Origin: Acidobacteriota bacterium
GTDB lineage: Bacteria > Acidobacteriota > Vicinamibacteria > Vicinamibacterales > CAVVIG01
NCBI GenBank assembly: GCA_003222535.1
Contig: QHWJ01000237.1
Location: 1-64,000 of the forward strand
Direction of reading: 5' to 3'
DNA: 64,000 bases
In this document: piece by piece, positions 35,919-45,373 of the stretch
Numbering within the stretch: position 1 is the stretch's first letter
Layout of the letters: every line of letters starts with the position of its first letter
Notes under the pieces: model-generated
Told to the model about the DNA's origin: nothing
Seen by the model: the letters and a program-made list of their open reading frames with translations, nothing else
Databases searched by the model: none
Made by a program: the position numbers and the translations under genes

Positions 35919-37528
35919 GTGGGATATTTGATCCCGAGCTGCTCGAGGTACGACTTGTACTTCGTCGGATCGTAGTAGTACTTCTTCATCTCAGGCCGGT
36001 ATCGCGCCATCGTCTGCTCATTCAGCCAGATCGCCGGTTTGTCTTCGGGCCGAATCAGCGGAATGTACTTCGTGTTCTTCGTCTGCACATTCCTGAAGTA
36101 GTCCCACGCCTGGGTGACGAGCTCGGGCCTCATCAGGAAATCGAGCACGGTCAGCGCGACGACCTTGGCGCCGGCCTGGATGCCCTTGTGCGCGATGGGC
36201 GTCGCCATCGAGATGGCGTTCGCCCAGTTATGACCGGGCCCGGCCGCCATGTTGGACGGATACCGCAACGTCACTGTCGGCACGTTCCACGAGATGTCGC
36301 CGATATCGTCCGAGCCGCCGCCGCGCTTTTCCTCGTCAGGAACAGACTCGCGGCCCCGCAGCGGCTGGAGCTTCGTGGCCATGCCGACCTCCGGCACCTT
36401 GAGCTCGTGCTGCAGCGCCTTCGCCAGCGTCTGATCGGCCTCGGACCACTGCGGCAGGCCAACTTTCTCGATATTCGCGTGCATCGTTTCCGCGATCGTC
36501 TTGTTGAAATGCCCGGGCCACGCGGAGCCGAGCACCTTCATCGATACGTCCGTGTCGGTCATCATCGAGGCGGCTTTCGCCATCCGATCGCCGATCTCCC
36601 ACATCGCCTTGATGTGCGCGTAGTCGGTTTCGCGGAAGTAGTACCAGACCGACGCGTTCGGTGGGACGACGTTGGGCTGGTCGCCGCCGTTGGTGATGAC
36701 GTAGTGCGACCGCTGCTGAATCCGCAGATGTTCGCGGCGGAAGTTCCAGCCGATGTCCATCAGCTCCGCGGCATCGAGCGCCGACTTGCCGCGCCACGGC
36801 GCGCTGGCGGCGTGCGCGCTTTCGCCCTTGAACGTGTACTCGACCGAGACGAGGCCGTTCTGGTTGCCGTCGCCCCAGCCGACGCCAAGGTTGTCGCCCA
36901 CGTGCGCGAAGATCGAAATGTCGACGTCCCTGAAGACGCCCGCGCGCACGTAGTACGCCTTGGCGCCCACCAATTCTTCGGCGATGCCGGGCCACAGCAT
37001 CAGCGTCCCCTGCAGATGCTGCTGCTCCATGATCTTCTTCACGGCGAGCGCCGCGGCGAGCTGCAGCGGCATCCCGGAGTTGTGTCCCTCGCCGTGGCCG
37101 GGTGCCCCCTCGATGATCGGATCGTGGTACGCCACGCCGGGCTTCTGCGACGCCTGTGGAATGCAGTCGACGTCCGAGCCGAGTGCGATCACCGGCTTGC
37201 CCGACCCCCAGCGTGCGGTCCACGCGGTGGGAATGCCGGCGATCCCCTGCTGGACGGCGAAGCCGTTCTGCTTCAGGATGTCGGTGAGATACTTCGTCGT
37301 CTCGACTTCCTGGAAGCCGAGCTCGCCGAAGCTGAAAACAGAGTCATTCCATTTCTGAATGTTCTCCTGCATCGCGTCGACCTCGAGGCCGACGTTCCGC
37401 TTGTATTGATCCAGCTGCGGGTTGGGGGGCGCAGCGTTCGCGGCCGGCGGCTGGGGCGGCTGCGCCGCGTCAAGGGATACGGCGACGCCGACCGCGGCCG
37501 CCAGTGCTGACCATCTGATGACGCACAT
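35900..37528 (-). CDS. M20 family amidohydrolase (AbgB-like), copy 1
   Basis: VIALGSDVDCIPQASQKPGVAYHDPIIEGAPGHGEGHNSGMPLQLAAALAVKKIM...NVVPPNASVWYYFRETDYAH. Confidence 0.92.
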   Translation of the reverse strand: MCVIRWSALAAAVGVAVSLDAAQPPQPPAANAAPPNPQLDQYKRNVGLEVDAMQENIQKWNDSVFSFGELGFQEVETTKYLTDILKQNGFAVQQGIAGIPTAWTARWGSGKPVIALGSDVDCIPQASQKPGVAYHDPIIEGAPGHGEGHNSGMPLQLAAALAVKKIMEQQHLQGTLMLWPGIAEELVGAKAYYVRAGVFRDVDISIFAHVGDNLGVGWGDGNQNGLVSVEYTFKGESAHAASAPWRGKSALDAAELMDIGWNFRREHLRIQQRSHYVITNGGDQPNVVPPNASVWYYFRETDYAHIKAMWEIGDRMAKAASMMTDTDVSMKVLGSAWPGHFNKTIAETMHANIEKVGLPQWSEADQTLAKALQHELKVPEVGMATKLQPLRGRESVPDEEKRGGGSDDIGDISWNVPTVTLRYPSNMAAGPGHNWANAISMATPIAHKGIQAGAKVVALTVLDFLMRPELVTQAWDYFRNVQTKNTKYIPLIRPEDKPAIWLNEQTMARYRPEMKKYYYDPTKYKSYLEQLGIKYPTVRQVQ

Positions 37529-37552
37529 GAATCAGTCCCTTCGATGCGTCCG

Positions 37553-39226
37553 CTATTGCTGTGCCGACGGCTTGGTCGCCGGCTTGACCGTCGTCGGATA
37601 CTTGATCCCGAGCTGCTCGAGGTACGTCTTGTACTTCGTCGGGTCGTAGTAGTACTTCTTCATCTCGGGGCGGTACTTCTCCATCCGTTCCTTGTTCAGC
37701 CAGATGGCCGGCTGGTCCTCGGGACGGATGAGCGGGACGTACTTCTTGTTCTTCGTCTGCACGTTGTTGAAGTAGTCCCACGCCTGCGCGACGAGCTCAG
37801 GGCGCGTGAGGAGATCGAGGATGGTGAGCGCCATGACTTTGGCGCCGTACTGGATGCCTTTGTGCGCGATCGGCGTCGCCATCGAGATCGCGTTGGCCCA
37901 GTTGTGACCCGGGCCAGCCTGCATGTTCGACGGGTAGTTCAGCGTGACCGTCGGGACATTCCACGAAATGTCGCCGATATCGTCGGAGCCGCCGCCGCGC
38001 TTTTCATCGTCGGGGATCACCTCGCGGCCGCGCAGCGGGTTGAGCTTCGTCGCGAGGCCGACCTCGGGCACCTTCAGCTCGTGCTGGAGCGCTTTGGCGA
38101 GCGCGATGTCCGCCTCGCTCCACTGCGGGAGCCCCACTCTCTCGATGTTCGCGTACATGGTCTCGGCAACGGTCTTGTTGAAATGGCCCGGCCACGCCGA
38201 ACCAAGTACGCGCATCGTGTACTCGGTGTCGGTCATCATCGCGGCCGCCTTCGCCATGGTGTTGCCGATGTCCCAGAGCTTCTTGATTTCGTCGTAGCTG
38301 GTCTCGCGGAAGTAGTACCAGACCGACGCGTTCGGCGGGACGACGTTCGGCTGGTCGCCGCCGTTGGGGATGACGTAGTGCGAGCGCTGCTGGAGCCGGA
38401 GATGCTCGCGCCGGAAGTTCCAGCCGATGTCCATCAGCTCAACGGCGTCGAGCGCCGAGCGGCCGCGCCACGGCGCACCGGCGGCGTGCGCGCTTTCGCC
38501 CTTGAAGGTGTACTCGACCGACACCATCCCGTTGCCGCCGCTGTCGCCCCAGCTCACCTGCATGTTCGCCCCGACGTGGGCGAAGATGCAGATGTCGACG
38601 TCCTTGAACGCCCCCGCGCGCACGTAATACGCCTTCGTGCCGAGCAGTTCTTCGGCCACGCCGGGCCAGAGCTTCAGCGTGCCCTGCAGGTGCTGCTGCT
38701 CCATGATCTTCTTGACCGCGAGCGCGGCCGCGATCTGAAGCGGCATGCCGGAGTTGTGTCCTTCGCCGTGGCCCGGCGCGCCTTCGATGATCGGCTCGTG
38801 CCACGCCACACCGGGCTTCTGCGACGCCTGCGGGATGTCGTCGATGTCCGATCCGAGCGCGATGACCGGCTTGCCGGTGCCCCACGTGGCCGTCCACGCC
38901 GTCGGGATCCCTGCGAGATTCTCCTGAATCAAGAAGCCGTTCTGTTTGAGGATGCCCGTGAGGTACTTCGATGTCTCGAATTCCTGAAAACCGGGCTCGG
39001 CGAAACTGAACACCGTGTCGTTCCACTTCTGAATGTTTTCCTGCATGGCGTCGACTTCGAGGCCGACATCGCGCTTGTACTGATCGAGCTTCGGATTGAC
39101 CTGCCCTGAGCTTGTCGAAGGGGGCGCCGCCTGCGCCGTCGCGGCGGCCGGCGGTTGCGGCGCGGCAGCGAGCGAAACAGTGATCGCAGCGGTGAATGCG
39201 ATCAACAACAGTCGGGATGCGCGCAT
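37553..39226 (-). CDS. M20 family amidohydrolase (AbgB-like), copy 2, tandem paralogue
   Basis: MRASRLLLIAFTAAITVSLAAAPQPPAAATAQAAPPSTSSGQVNPKLDQYKRDVGLEVDAMQENIQKWND...; highly similar throughout to 35900-37528. Confidence 0.92.
   Translation of the reverse strand: MRASRLLLIAFTAAITVSLAAAPQPPAAATAQAAPPSTSSGQVNPKLDQYKRDVGLEVDAMQENIQKWNDTVFSFAEPGFQEFETSKYLTGILKQNGFLIQENLAGIPTAWTATWGTGKPVIALGSDIDDIPQASQKPGVAWHEPIIEGAPGHGEGHNSGMPLQIAAALAVKKIMEQQHLQGTLKLWPGVAEELLGTKAYYVRAGAFKDVDICIFAHVGANMQVSWGDSGGNGMVSVEYTFKGESAHAAGAPWRGRSALDAVELMDIGWNFRREHLRLQQRSHYVIPNGGDQPNVVPPNASVWYYFRETSYDEIKKLWDIGNTMAKAAAMMTDTEYTMRVLGSAWPGHFNKTVAETMYANIERVGLPQWSEADIALAKALQHELKVPEVGLATKLNPLRGREVIPDDEKRGGGSDDIGDISWNVPTVTLNYPSNMQAGPGHNWANAISMATPIAHKGIQYGAKVMALTILDLLTRPELVAQAWDYFNNVQTKNKKYVPLIRPEDQPAIWLNKERMEKYRPEMKKYYYDPTKYKTYLEQLGIKYPTTVKPATKPSAQQ
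39099..39119. repeat. 21-bp CTGAGCTTGTCGAA micro-repeat, in-frame in M20 copy 2 and absent from copy 1
   Basis: acctgccctgagcttgtcgaa; encodes STSSGQV. Confidence 0.85.
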
Positions 39227-39256
39227 GAGTGCCTCCGGATGGCGCGATTGTAGCGC

Positions 39257-40360
39257 ATGTATGATCGCCCGATGGACGTTTTCGAGCCGCGCGCGTCGCT
39301 GCGCAACGCCCACCGGATGACGCTCTACAGCTGGGGAAACCCCCGGCACTTCCCGCGCCTGCCGGCTCCGACGCGGCGCTACTTCGACGTCGCGCCGGCG
39401 ACACGGGTTGTCGCCGATTGTCATTGGCATGAGCGGCCGTGGGAGCATGTGACGCTCGTCGCGCTGCACGGCCTGAACGGGTCGAGCGAGGCGCACTACA
39501 TGCGCGGGCTTGCCGCGAAGGGCTTCGCGCGCGGGATGAACGTCGTGCGGCTGAACCAGCGCAACTGCGGCGACACCGAACATCTCGCCGAAGGGCTCTT
39601 TCACTCGGGATTGACGGCCGACGCCGCGCACGTGGTCCACGAACTGACGCACATCGACGGGTTGCCGGCGATCGGTGTGGCTGGCTACTCGCTCGGCGGC
39701 AACCTCGCGCTGAAGCTCGCCGGCGAGTACGGCGCGTTCGCGCCGAAGACCGTGCTCGGCGTCGCCGCCGTGTCGCCCATCATCGAGATCAGCGAGTGCA
39801 CACGCGCACTCGAGCGGCCGGGGAACGCGTTGTATCAATGGAATTTCGTCAGGGATTTGAAGCGCCGGATGCGCCGCAAGGAGCGCTTTCATTCCGGGCG
39901 CTTCGATCTGACGAAGCTGAACGCGGTCAGGACCGTCCGCGAGTTCGACGAGACCTACACCGCGCCGTACTTCGGCTTCAGGAACGCCGAGGACTATTAC
40001 CATCGCGCGAGCTCGATGCGCGTGATCGATCGCATCCGCGTCCCGGCGCTCATCATCACCGCCGAGGACGATCCGTTCGTGCCTTCGCGCCCCTTCCACG
40101 ATCCGAAGGTCACCGGGAACCCGCACATCGATCTGAGGGTCAGCCCGCACGGGGGCCACTGCGGCTTCGTCGGCGCGCGCTCGGGCGAGGACGATGGGTA
40201 CTGGGCGGAGAACCGGATTGTCGAGTTCATCTGGGGACTGGGGACTGGGGACGGGTTGCCAGGGACCGGCACTCGGCACCTGCTGCGCGTCGATACCGAC
40301 TCACCACGGTTTCAAAACGTGGAGGGGGACCCTTTTAGGGTCGTCGTGCGGCGAGGCTGA
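39257..40360 (+). CDS. Alpha/beta fold hydrolase (YheT-like); start may be 39272
   Basis: LVALHGLNGSSEAHYMRGLAAKGFARGMNVVRLNQRNCGDTEHLAEGLFHSGLTADAAHVV..GVAGYSLGGNLALKLAGEYG. Confidence 0.88.
   Translation: MYDRPMDVFEPRASLRNAHRMTLYSWGNPRHFPRLPAPTRRYFDVAPATRVVADCHWHERPWEHVTLVALHGLNGSSEAHYMRGLAAKGFARGMNVVRLNQRNCGDTEHLAEGLFHSGLTADAAHVVHELTHIDGLPAIGVAGYSLGGNLALKLAGEYGAFAPKTVLGVAAVSPIIEISECTRALERPGNALYQWNFVRDLKRRMRRKERFHSGRFDLTKLNAVRTVREFDETYTAPYFGFRNAEDYYHRASSMRVIDRIRVPALIITAEDDPFVPSRPFHDPKVTGNPHIDLRVSPHGGHCGFVGARSGEDDGYWAENRIVEFIWGLGTGDGLPGTGTRHLLRVDTDSPRFQNVEGDPFRVVVRRG
40229..40252. repeat. GGGGACT tandem repeat coding the C-terminus of the hydrolase
   Basis: atctggggactggggactggggac; encodes WGLGTGD. 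Confidence 0.65.
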
Positions 40361-40388
40361 AAGCCTCGCCCTACGGTTTTGAAAACCG
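40303..40388. repeat. Cluster of hairpins between convergent genes, including ggcgaggctgaaagcctcgccctacg (40350-40375) and cggttttgaaaaccg (40374-40388)
   Basis: Direct reading of palindromes. Confidence 0.8.
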
Positions 40389-40398
40389 GCAAAAGCGG

Positions 40399-41994
40399 CT
40401 AGCGACTTCGACGAGTTCCCCCGAGAATCGAACCGAGGGCGCCACGGAGAATCGCGCGGCCGAGGCCTGAGCCGACCGACCGCGCGGCGCTCTTCGCGGC
40501 GGATTGCACGAGGCCGTCGTGCTTGCCGCCGCGCGGGCCCGTCGTCCCGAACAGGATGTCCGACAGCAACCCACCAGTCCTACCCGCCTCACCCGCACCT
40601 GCCGCACCGGCTGCACCTTCCGCACTCGACCCACTTGCCCGCTCGGCTAACGCCTTCGCGCTCCGTTCCCCAGGCGACCCGCCCGGCCCACTGGACGCAC
40701 CCGCCCTCGTCCTCAGCTTCTCGTAGGCTGATTCCCGGTCGACGGCTTGCTCGTACTGGCCGTACAACGCGGTCGCCTTTTTGCGGATCGCGGCGCGTTC
40801 CGGCTCGGCGATCGGTCCCATTCGCGAGGCGGGGGGGACGATCCATGCGCGCTCGGTGACCGTGGGGCTTCCGTGCTCGTCGAGCAGCGACACCAGCGCT
40901 TCGCCGACGGCGAGCTCGCTGATGGCGCGGGCGGTGTCGATCTTCGGGTTGGGGCGCAGCGTGTCCGCGGCGGTTTTCACCGCCTTTTGATCGTGCGGCG
41001 TGAAGGCGCGCAGCGCGTGCTGCACGCGGTTGCCGAGCTGGCCCAGCACCGTCTCCGGCACATCACCAGGGCTCTGGGTGACGAAGTACACGCCCACGCC
41101 CTTTGATCGAATCAGCCGCACCACCTGCTCGATCTTCTCGATGAGCGGCGCCGGCGCCTCGTCGAACAGCAGGTGCGCCTCGTCGAAGAAGAAGACGAGC
41201 GCCGGCCTGTCCGGGTCCCCGACCTCGGGCAGCCGTTCGAACAGCTCGGAGAGCAGCCAGAGGAGAAACGTCGCATACGGCTTCGGCGAGCGAATGAGCT
41301 CCTCCGCCGAGAGGACGTTCACTATTCCCAGGCCGCGCGCGTCGATCTGCAGCAGATCGTCAACGTTCAGCATCGGCTCGCCGAAGAAGGCGGCGCCGCC
41401 CTGCTGATCGATCTCGACGAGCGCGCGCTGAATGGCGCCGATCGAAGCGACCGAGACATTGCCGTACTCGGTCGTGAACTGCCGCGCGCTGTCGCCGACC
41501 CATTGCAGCATCGCGCGAAGATCCTTCAGGTCGAGCAGCAGCAGCCCGTTGTCGTCGGCGATCTTGAAGACGAGAGCGAGCACGCCCTGTTGCGTGGCGT
41601 TCAACCCGAACAGCCGCCCGAGGATGAGCGGTCCGAGGTCGGAAATCGTCGCACGGACCGGAAACCCGCGGCGGCCGAACACGTCCCAGAACACCACTGG
41701 ACTTGCCGCCCACGCCGGTTCGGCCATGCCGGTCCCCTTCAACCACTCCCGCAGCTTCGGCGACGGCGAACCGGCTGCCGCGAGGCCGGAGAGATCCCCT
41801 TTGACGTCGGCGAGAAAGACCGGCACGCCGAGCCGCGAGAAATGCTCCGCCAGCACCTGGAGCGTGACCGTCTTGCCGGTTCCAGTGGCGCCGGTGACGA
41901 GGCCGTGCCGATTCGCGAGCGCAGGATGAAACAGCACGTCCTTCCCAACCGATGTTTTCGCGATAACGAACGGTTCGGCCACTTTTTGCTCCAC
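40399..41994 (-). CDS. HerA-like helicase / DUF853 ATPase
   Basis: [115 protein letters not shown]. Confidence 0.95.
   Translation of the reverse strand: MEQKVAEPFVIAKTSVGKDVLFHPALANRHGLVTGATGTGKTVTLQVLAEHFSRLGVPVFLADVKGDLSGLAAAGSPSPKLREWLKGTGMAEPAWAASPVVFWDVFGRRGFPVRATISDLGPLILGRLFGLNATQQGVLALVFKIADDNGLLLLDLKDLRAMLQWVGDSARQFTTEYGNVSVASIGAIQRALVEIDQQGGAAFFGEPMLNVDDLLQIDARGLGIVNVLSAEELIRSPKPYATFLLWLLSELFERLPEVGDPDRPALVFFFDEAHLLFDEAPAPLIEKIEQVVRLIRSKGVGVYFVTQSPGDVPETVLGQLGNRVQHALRAFTPHDQKAVKTAADTLRPNPKIDTARAISELAVGEALVSLLDEHGSPTVTERAWIVPPASRMGPIAEPERAAIRKKATALYGQYEQAVDRESAYEKLRTRAGASSGPGGSPGERSAKALAERASGSSAEGAAGAAGAGEAGRTGGLLSDILFGTTGPRGGKHDGLVQSAAKSAARSVGSGLGRAILRGALGSILGGTRRSR
40567..40656. 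repeat. Degenerate 9-bp periodic array, in-frame in the HerA C-terminal linker
   Basis: caacccaccagtcctacccgcctcacccgcacctgccgcaccggctgcaccttccgcactcgacccacttgcccgctcgg; encodes a 3-residue-periodic Ala/Gly linker. Confidence 0.6.
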
Positions 41995-42003
41995 GGTCCC
42001 GTT

Positions 42004-42088
42004 GCCGGGCGACTCTGTCGGGGTCGCCGATGGCGGGCCCTGAAATGCCCGCCTTGCAAATGCCGTCCGGCCGAAGCCGGACCCTACG
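42004..42088. repeat. Three consecutive REP-like hairpins ending ...gtccggccgaagccggaccctacg
   Basis: gggcgactctgtcggggtcgcc; ggcgggccctgaaatgcccgcc; gtccggccgaagccggaccctacg. Confidence 0.8.
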
Positions 42089-42791
42089 TTGTCAGTCCCA
42101 GATGCCCCATCAGCAGCCTGGCAAGCTCGGGGCCCTTGCCTTCCTCTTCATGCTTGAAATACACGAACACTTCTTTCGCCGACGCCGTCTCGCGAGTGAT
42201 GGTGTCGCCCCAGCGCTTGATGTCGTCCGGCGAGTAGCCCTCGTCGCGCAGCCGGAAGTAGGCGTAATCGGCCGTCATCCTCACAGGCGTTGACATCTTC
42301 TCGCTGTCCGCGACACAGAGGGCAAGATTTCGCGCGGCCAATCGCGCGAAGATCTCGTCGTCGAGCCACGACGCGTGGCGGAACTCGAACGCACCGCAGA
42401 CCTTCGGCGGCAGCTCCGCGAGGAACGCATCGAACGTCGTCAGATCCTTCTTCAGATTGGGCGGCAGCTGGAACAGCAGCGCGCCGAGCCGGTCGCCGAG
42501 CGTGCCGGCGACCTGGCAGAACCCGCTCACGAGCGACCCGCAGTTCTTCAGCCGGTTGTCGTGTGTGATGCGGCGTGGCGCCTTCAACGTCAGCTTGTAG
42601 GGCGACGGCGTTTGCGCGGCCCATCCGCTGACGAGTTTTTCGTTCGGCATCCGGTAGAAGGTGTAGTTGATCTCGACGGTCGGAAACCGCGCCGCGTAGT
42701 ACGGCAGCATCTTCGCCGCGGGCAGATCCTGCGGATAGAAACTGCCCTTCCACTCGGGATAGTTGTAGCCCGACGTCCCAATCCAGATCAT
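42084..42791 (-). CDS. DUF72 domain protein (YecE-like)
   Basis: [77 protein letters not shown]. Confidence 0.95.
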   Translation of the reverse strand: MIWIGTSGYNYPEWKGSFYPQDLPAAKMLPYYAARFPTVEINYTFYRMPNEKLVSGWAAQTPSPYKLTLKAPRRITHDNRLKNCGSLVSGFCQVAGTLGDRLGALLFQLPPNLKKDLTTFDAFLAELPPKVCGAFEFRHASWLDDEIFARLAARNLALCVADSEKMSTPVRMTADYAYFRLRDEGYSPDDIKRWGDTITRETASAKEVFVYFKHEEEGKGPELARLLMGHLGLTT

Positions 42792-42835
42792 GTTGTCGTT
42801 CCCCGGTCGCTCGCCAGGCTAAAGCGCTCCGATCC

Positions 42836-42884
42836 CCACCCGACCCACGCGACCCACCTGACCCACCTGACCCACCTGAGGGTC
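42836..42884. repeat. 9-bp periodic array (CGACCCACC/TGACCCACC) between divergent genes
   Basis: ccacccgacccacgcgacccacctgacccacctgacccacctgagggtc. Confidence 0.85.
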
Positions 42885-42909
42885 GTTGGTCGACTGTAAA
42901 CTAGGTGAC

Positions 42910-43809
42910 ATGCGCCCTCATATCGTTTTCTCCCTTTGCCTTGCACTCGCGGCCCTGGCGTGCGGGAAAGCGCCCGATCGGCGGAGCTTCACGCTCCAGG
43001 GCCAGGTCGAATCGGTCGACCCGGCGAAGAAAACCGTCGTGGTGAAGCACGAGGAGATCAGAGGCTTCATGCCGGCAATGACGATGCCTTACCAGGTGCA
43101 GGACGGGAAAGCGCTGGACGGTCTTGCCCCCGGCGACCTGATCAACGCCACGCTCGTCGTCGTCTCGAACGGCGCCTACCTCACGAACTTCAAGAAGGTC
43201 GGGACGGCGCCGCTCGAGAAGCCGCCGGCCGAGGCGTCCAATCCGCCGGCGGCGGCGTCGGGCTTCGAGCTACTGAAGCCCGGCGAAGCGGTGCCCGAGG
43301 GATCGTTCGTCGATCAGGACGGCGGGAAACGACGCTTCAGCGCGTTCAAAGGCTCGCCCCTTGTCATGACATTCATCTACACGAGGTGTCCGCTGCCAAC
43401 CTTCTGTCCGCTGATGGATCGGCACTTCGTCACTCTTCAGAAAACGCTGAAAGAGGATCCGTCTCTGCAGGGCGTACGTCTGGTCACGGTGAGCTTCGAC
43501 CCGGTCACCGATACCCCGGCGGTGCTCAAACAGCACGCGAAGAGACTGAGCGCGGACCATACCCGCTGGACGTTCCTGACGGGCGACCGCGACGACGTGG
43601 ATCAGTTTGCCGCGCGGTTCGGGGTCTCGGTGGCGCGCGCGCTCAACGATCAGCGCGACATCACGCACAACCTGCGGACCGCGATCATCGGCGCCGACGG
43701 CACGCTGGTGAAGGTGTATACGGGCAACGACTGGTCACCGGAACAGGTCCTCGCGGATCTTCGGGGACTGCGGACTGTGCGGGAACTGGGGACTGGGGAC
43801 CGGGGCTGA
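42910..43809 (+). CDS. CusF-like copper-binding domain + SCO1/SenC thioredoxin-fold lipoprotein
   Basis: LALAALACGKAPDRRSFTLQGQVESVDPAKKTVVVKHEEIRGFMPAMTMPYQVQD; FIYTRCPLPTFCPLMDRHFVTLQ; VTVSFDPVTDTPAVLKQHAKRL. Confidence 0.93.
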   Translation: MRPHIVFSLCLALAALACGKAPDRRSFTLQGQVESVDPAKKTVVVKHEEIRGFMPAMTMPYQVQDGKALDGLAPGDLINATLVVVSNGAYLTNFKKVGTAPLEKPPAEASNPPAAASGFELLKPGEAVPEGSFVDQDGGKRRFSAFKGSPLVMTFIYTRCPLPTFCPLMDRHFVTLQKTLKEDPSLQGVRLVTVSFDPVTDTPAVLKQHAKRLSADHTRWTFLTGDRDDVDQFAARFGVSVARALNDQRDITHNLRTAIIGADGTLVKVYTGNDWSPEQVLADLRGLRTVRELGTGDRG

Positions 43810-43813
43810 CGAC

Positions 43814-44482
43814 TTGAGGGCTCAGGGCTTCACTCCGAGAGAGCGGAGGCTCGTCGCGCGATTGCGCACACCGCTCGCCGTCCAGAAGTATCTCAACCAG
43901 CTGCCGTACAACCAGGAACCCGGCGGACGAGCCACGCTGCGCAGTTTCCGCGGCGTTGTCCGCAACGGTTGCGCACATTGCCTCGAAGCGGCGCTGTTCG
44001 CCGCGGTCGTCCTCGAAACACACGGCTATCCCCCGCTCGTCCTCAGCTTCGAGTCCATCGACGAGCTCGATCACGTGATGTTCGTCTACGAGCGCGGCGG
44101 GCGCTGGGGCTCGGTGGCGCGCTCCCGCGACCCCGGGCTGCACGGAAGAAAGGCGGCCTACGCGACGCCTCGCGCCCTTGCGCTCAGCTACTTCGACCCA
44201 TACATCGATTTCACGGGGCGGATCACCGGTTACGCGCTGGTGAACCTCGCCGCCTTGATGGGCGATTACGACTGGCGGCTGGCCGAGACCAATGTCTGGA
44301 AGGTGGAGCGGATGCTGCTCGATCATCCGCACAGCCGCATCCGGTCGTCGGATCGTCGGGTGGAGGCCCTGCGGGCTCGATATCGTGCGTTCAGGGCGCG
44401 GTTTCCAAGCCGAAAGCCGCTGTTCTATCGACAGCGCGACCGCTGGACGCCATTGCCCGAAGAATTCCGCTATGAGGGTTGA
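43814..44482 (+). CDS. Transglutaminase-like hypothetical protein (TTG start)
   Basis: CAHCLEAALFAAVVLETHGYPPLVLSFESIDELDHVMFVYERGGRWGSVARSRDPGLHGRK; plausible Cys-His-Asp triad. Confidence 0.7.
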   Translation: MRAQGFTPRERRLVARLRTPLAVQKYLNQLPYNQEPGGRATLRSFRGVVRNGCAHCLEAALFAAVVLETHGYPPLVLSFESIDELDHVMFVYERGGRWGSVARSRDPGLHGRKAAYATPRALALSYFDPYIDFTGRITGYALVNLAALMGDYDWRLAETNVWKVERMLLDHPHSRIRSSDRRVEALRARYRAFRARFPSRKPLFYRQRDRWTPLPEEFRYEG

Positions 44483-44518
44483 TCGGAGCGCCGGGGTCCA
44501 TTATTCTTTTTCGTCCTC

Positions 44519-44638
44519 GTGCTGTCCGTCCTGATCATCGTCGTCCTGATCGTGGCGATCTTTGCCTTCGACATCGGCAGCCGGTGGTGGCGCGAAAACG
44601 AATGGAAGCGCCGCTGGCGCCAGAAAGATGAGGACTGA
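44519..44638 (+). CDS. Small single-TM membrane protein, 39 aa (GTG start)
   Basis: VLSVLIIVVLIVAIFAFDIGSRWWRENEWKRRWRQKDED*, own translation. Confidence 0.35.
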   Translation: MLSVLIIVVLIVAIFAFDIGSRWWRENEWKRRWRQKDED

Positions 44639-44664
44639 GCCGGGCGTCGGCGCAGGTGGCGCGC

Positions 44665-44967
44665 TCAATCGAGATCGAAGTCTCGCGTCGGCCGGGTCAC
44701 CGGTTCTTCGCGCGCCTGATTGAGCGCTTCCTCGAACCGTTTCGACAAGGCATCCCCGCGCCCCTTCTCCGCGTCCACCGACTGCTGGAAAATCGCCTCG
44801 CGGCGCTCGGCTTCCCGCGCGAGAATCCGCTGCGCGTCGCTGAGCTCCGGCTTGTTCCCGCGATCAGGCTCCTTGTGGGACACGACGCGGCCGAGGTTCG
44901 TGTCGATCACCAGAATGGCCTGACAGCAGGGGCAGGGCACCTCGATTTCCGATTTCAGCTTCGCCAT
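44665..44967 (-). CDS. Hypothetical protein with N-terminal CPCC zinc-ribbon-like motif
   Basis: MAKLKSEIEVPCPCCQAILVIDTNLGRVVSHKEPDRG; directly abuts 44968-45357. Confidence 0.7.
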   Translation of the reverse strand: MAKLKSEIEVPCPCCQAILVIDTNLGRVVSHKEPDRGNKPELSDAQRILAREAERREAIFQQSVDAEKGRGDALSKRFEEALNQAREEPVTRPTRDFDLD

Positions 44968-45357
44968 CTACGGTTTTCTCCCCAGGACCCCGGCGAGCCC
45001 ACCGACCTCGAACGCCTTCTTCAGCTCGAACGGCGTGCCGTCGGGCAGCTTCGCCGTCAGCCGGAGATCCGTTACCTGCATGCGATGAAAGTCGAAACGC
45101 TGGCCGAAGCCGGCGACGAAGGTGTCGAGCGGCGCCTGGAGCCGCCCGCCAGCCGGCACCGACGACGTTGTGACGCGGTAATAGGTGTTCAGCCAGATCT
45201 CGACGCTCCTCCAGTCGCGCGACGATTGATTGGTGACCGTCAGCATGTTGCGCTCGAGCGACAGCGGCTCGACCGGCAGCTTGCGGCAGCCCGCTGTCGT
45301 GACGGCCGCCAGCACTGCGCATCCGAGAAGACGACCGGCCAGTAAGCGCGTCACCAC
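44968..45357 (-). CDS. Hypothetical lipoprotein
   Basis: Lipobox-like TTAGC; NMLTVTNQSSRDWRSVEIWLNTYYRVT. Confidence 0.7.
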   Translation of the reverse strand: MVTRLLAGRLLGCAVLAAVTTAGCRKLPVEPLSLERNMLTVTNQSSRDWRSVEIWLNTYYRVTTSSVPAGGRLQAPLDTFVAGFGQRFDFHRMQVTDLRLTAKLPDGTPFELKKAFEVGGLAGVLGRKP

Positions 45358-45373
45358 GGACTATCATAGCGTA

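Noticed and set aside
35733-35975. 80-aa plus-strand ORF rich in YPTYPTY repeats
   Set aside because: A 9-bp array has no stop in this frame by construction, and the ORF runs antisense into the M20 gene; periodic translation is a by-product of the DNA repeat.
39227-40279. N-terminal extension of minus ORF 37553-40279
   Set aside because: Antisense to the alpha/beta hydrolase; M20 copy 2 starts naturally at 39226 with a signal peptide.
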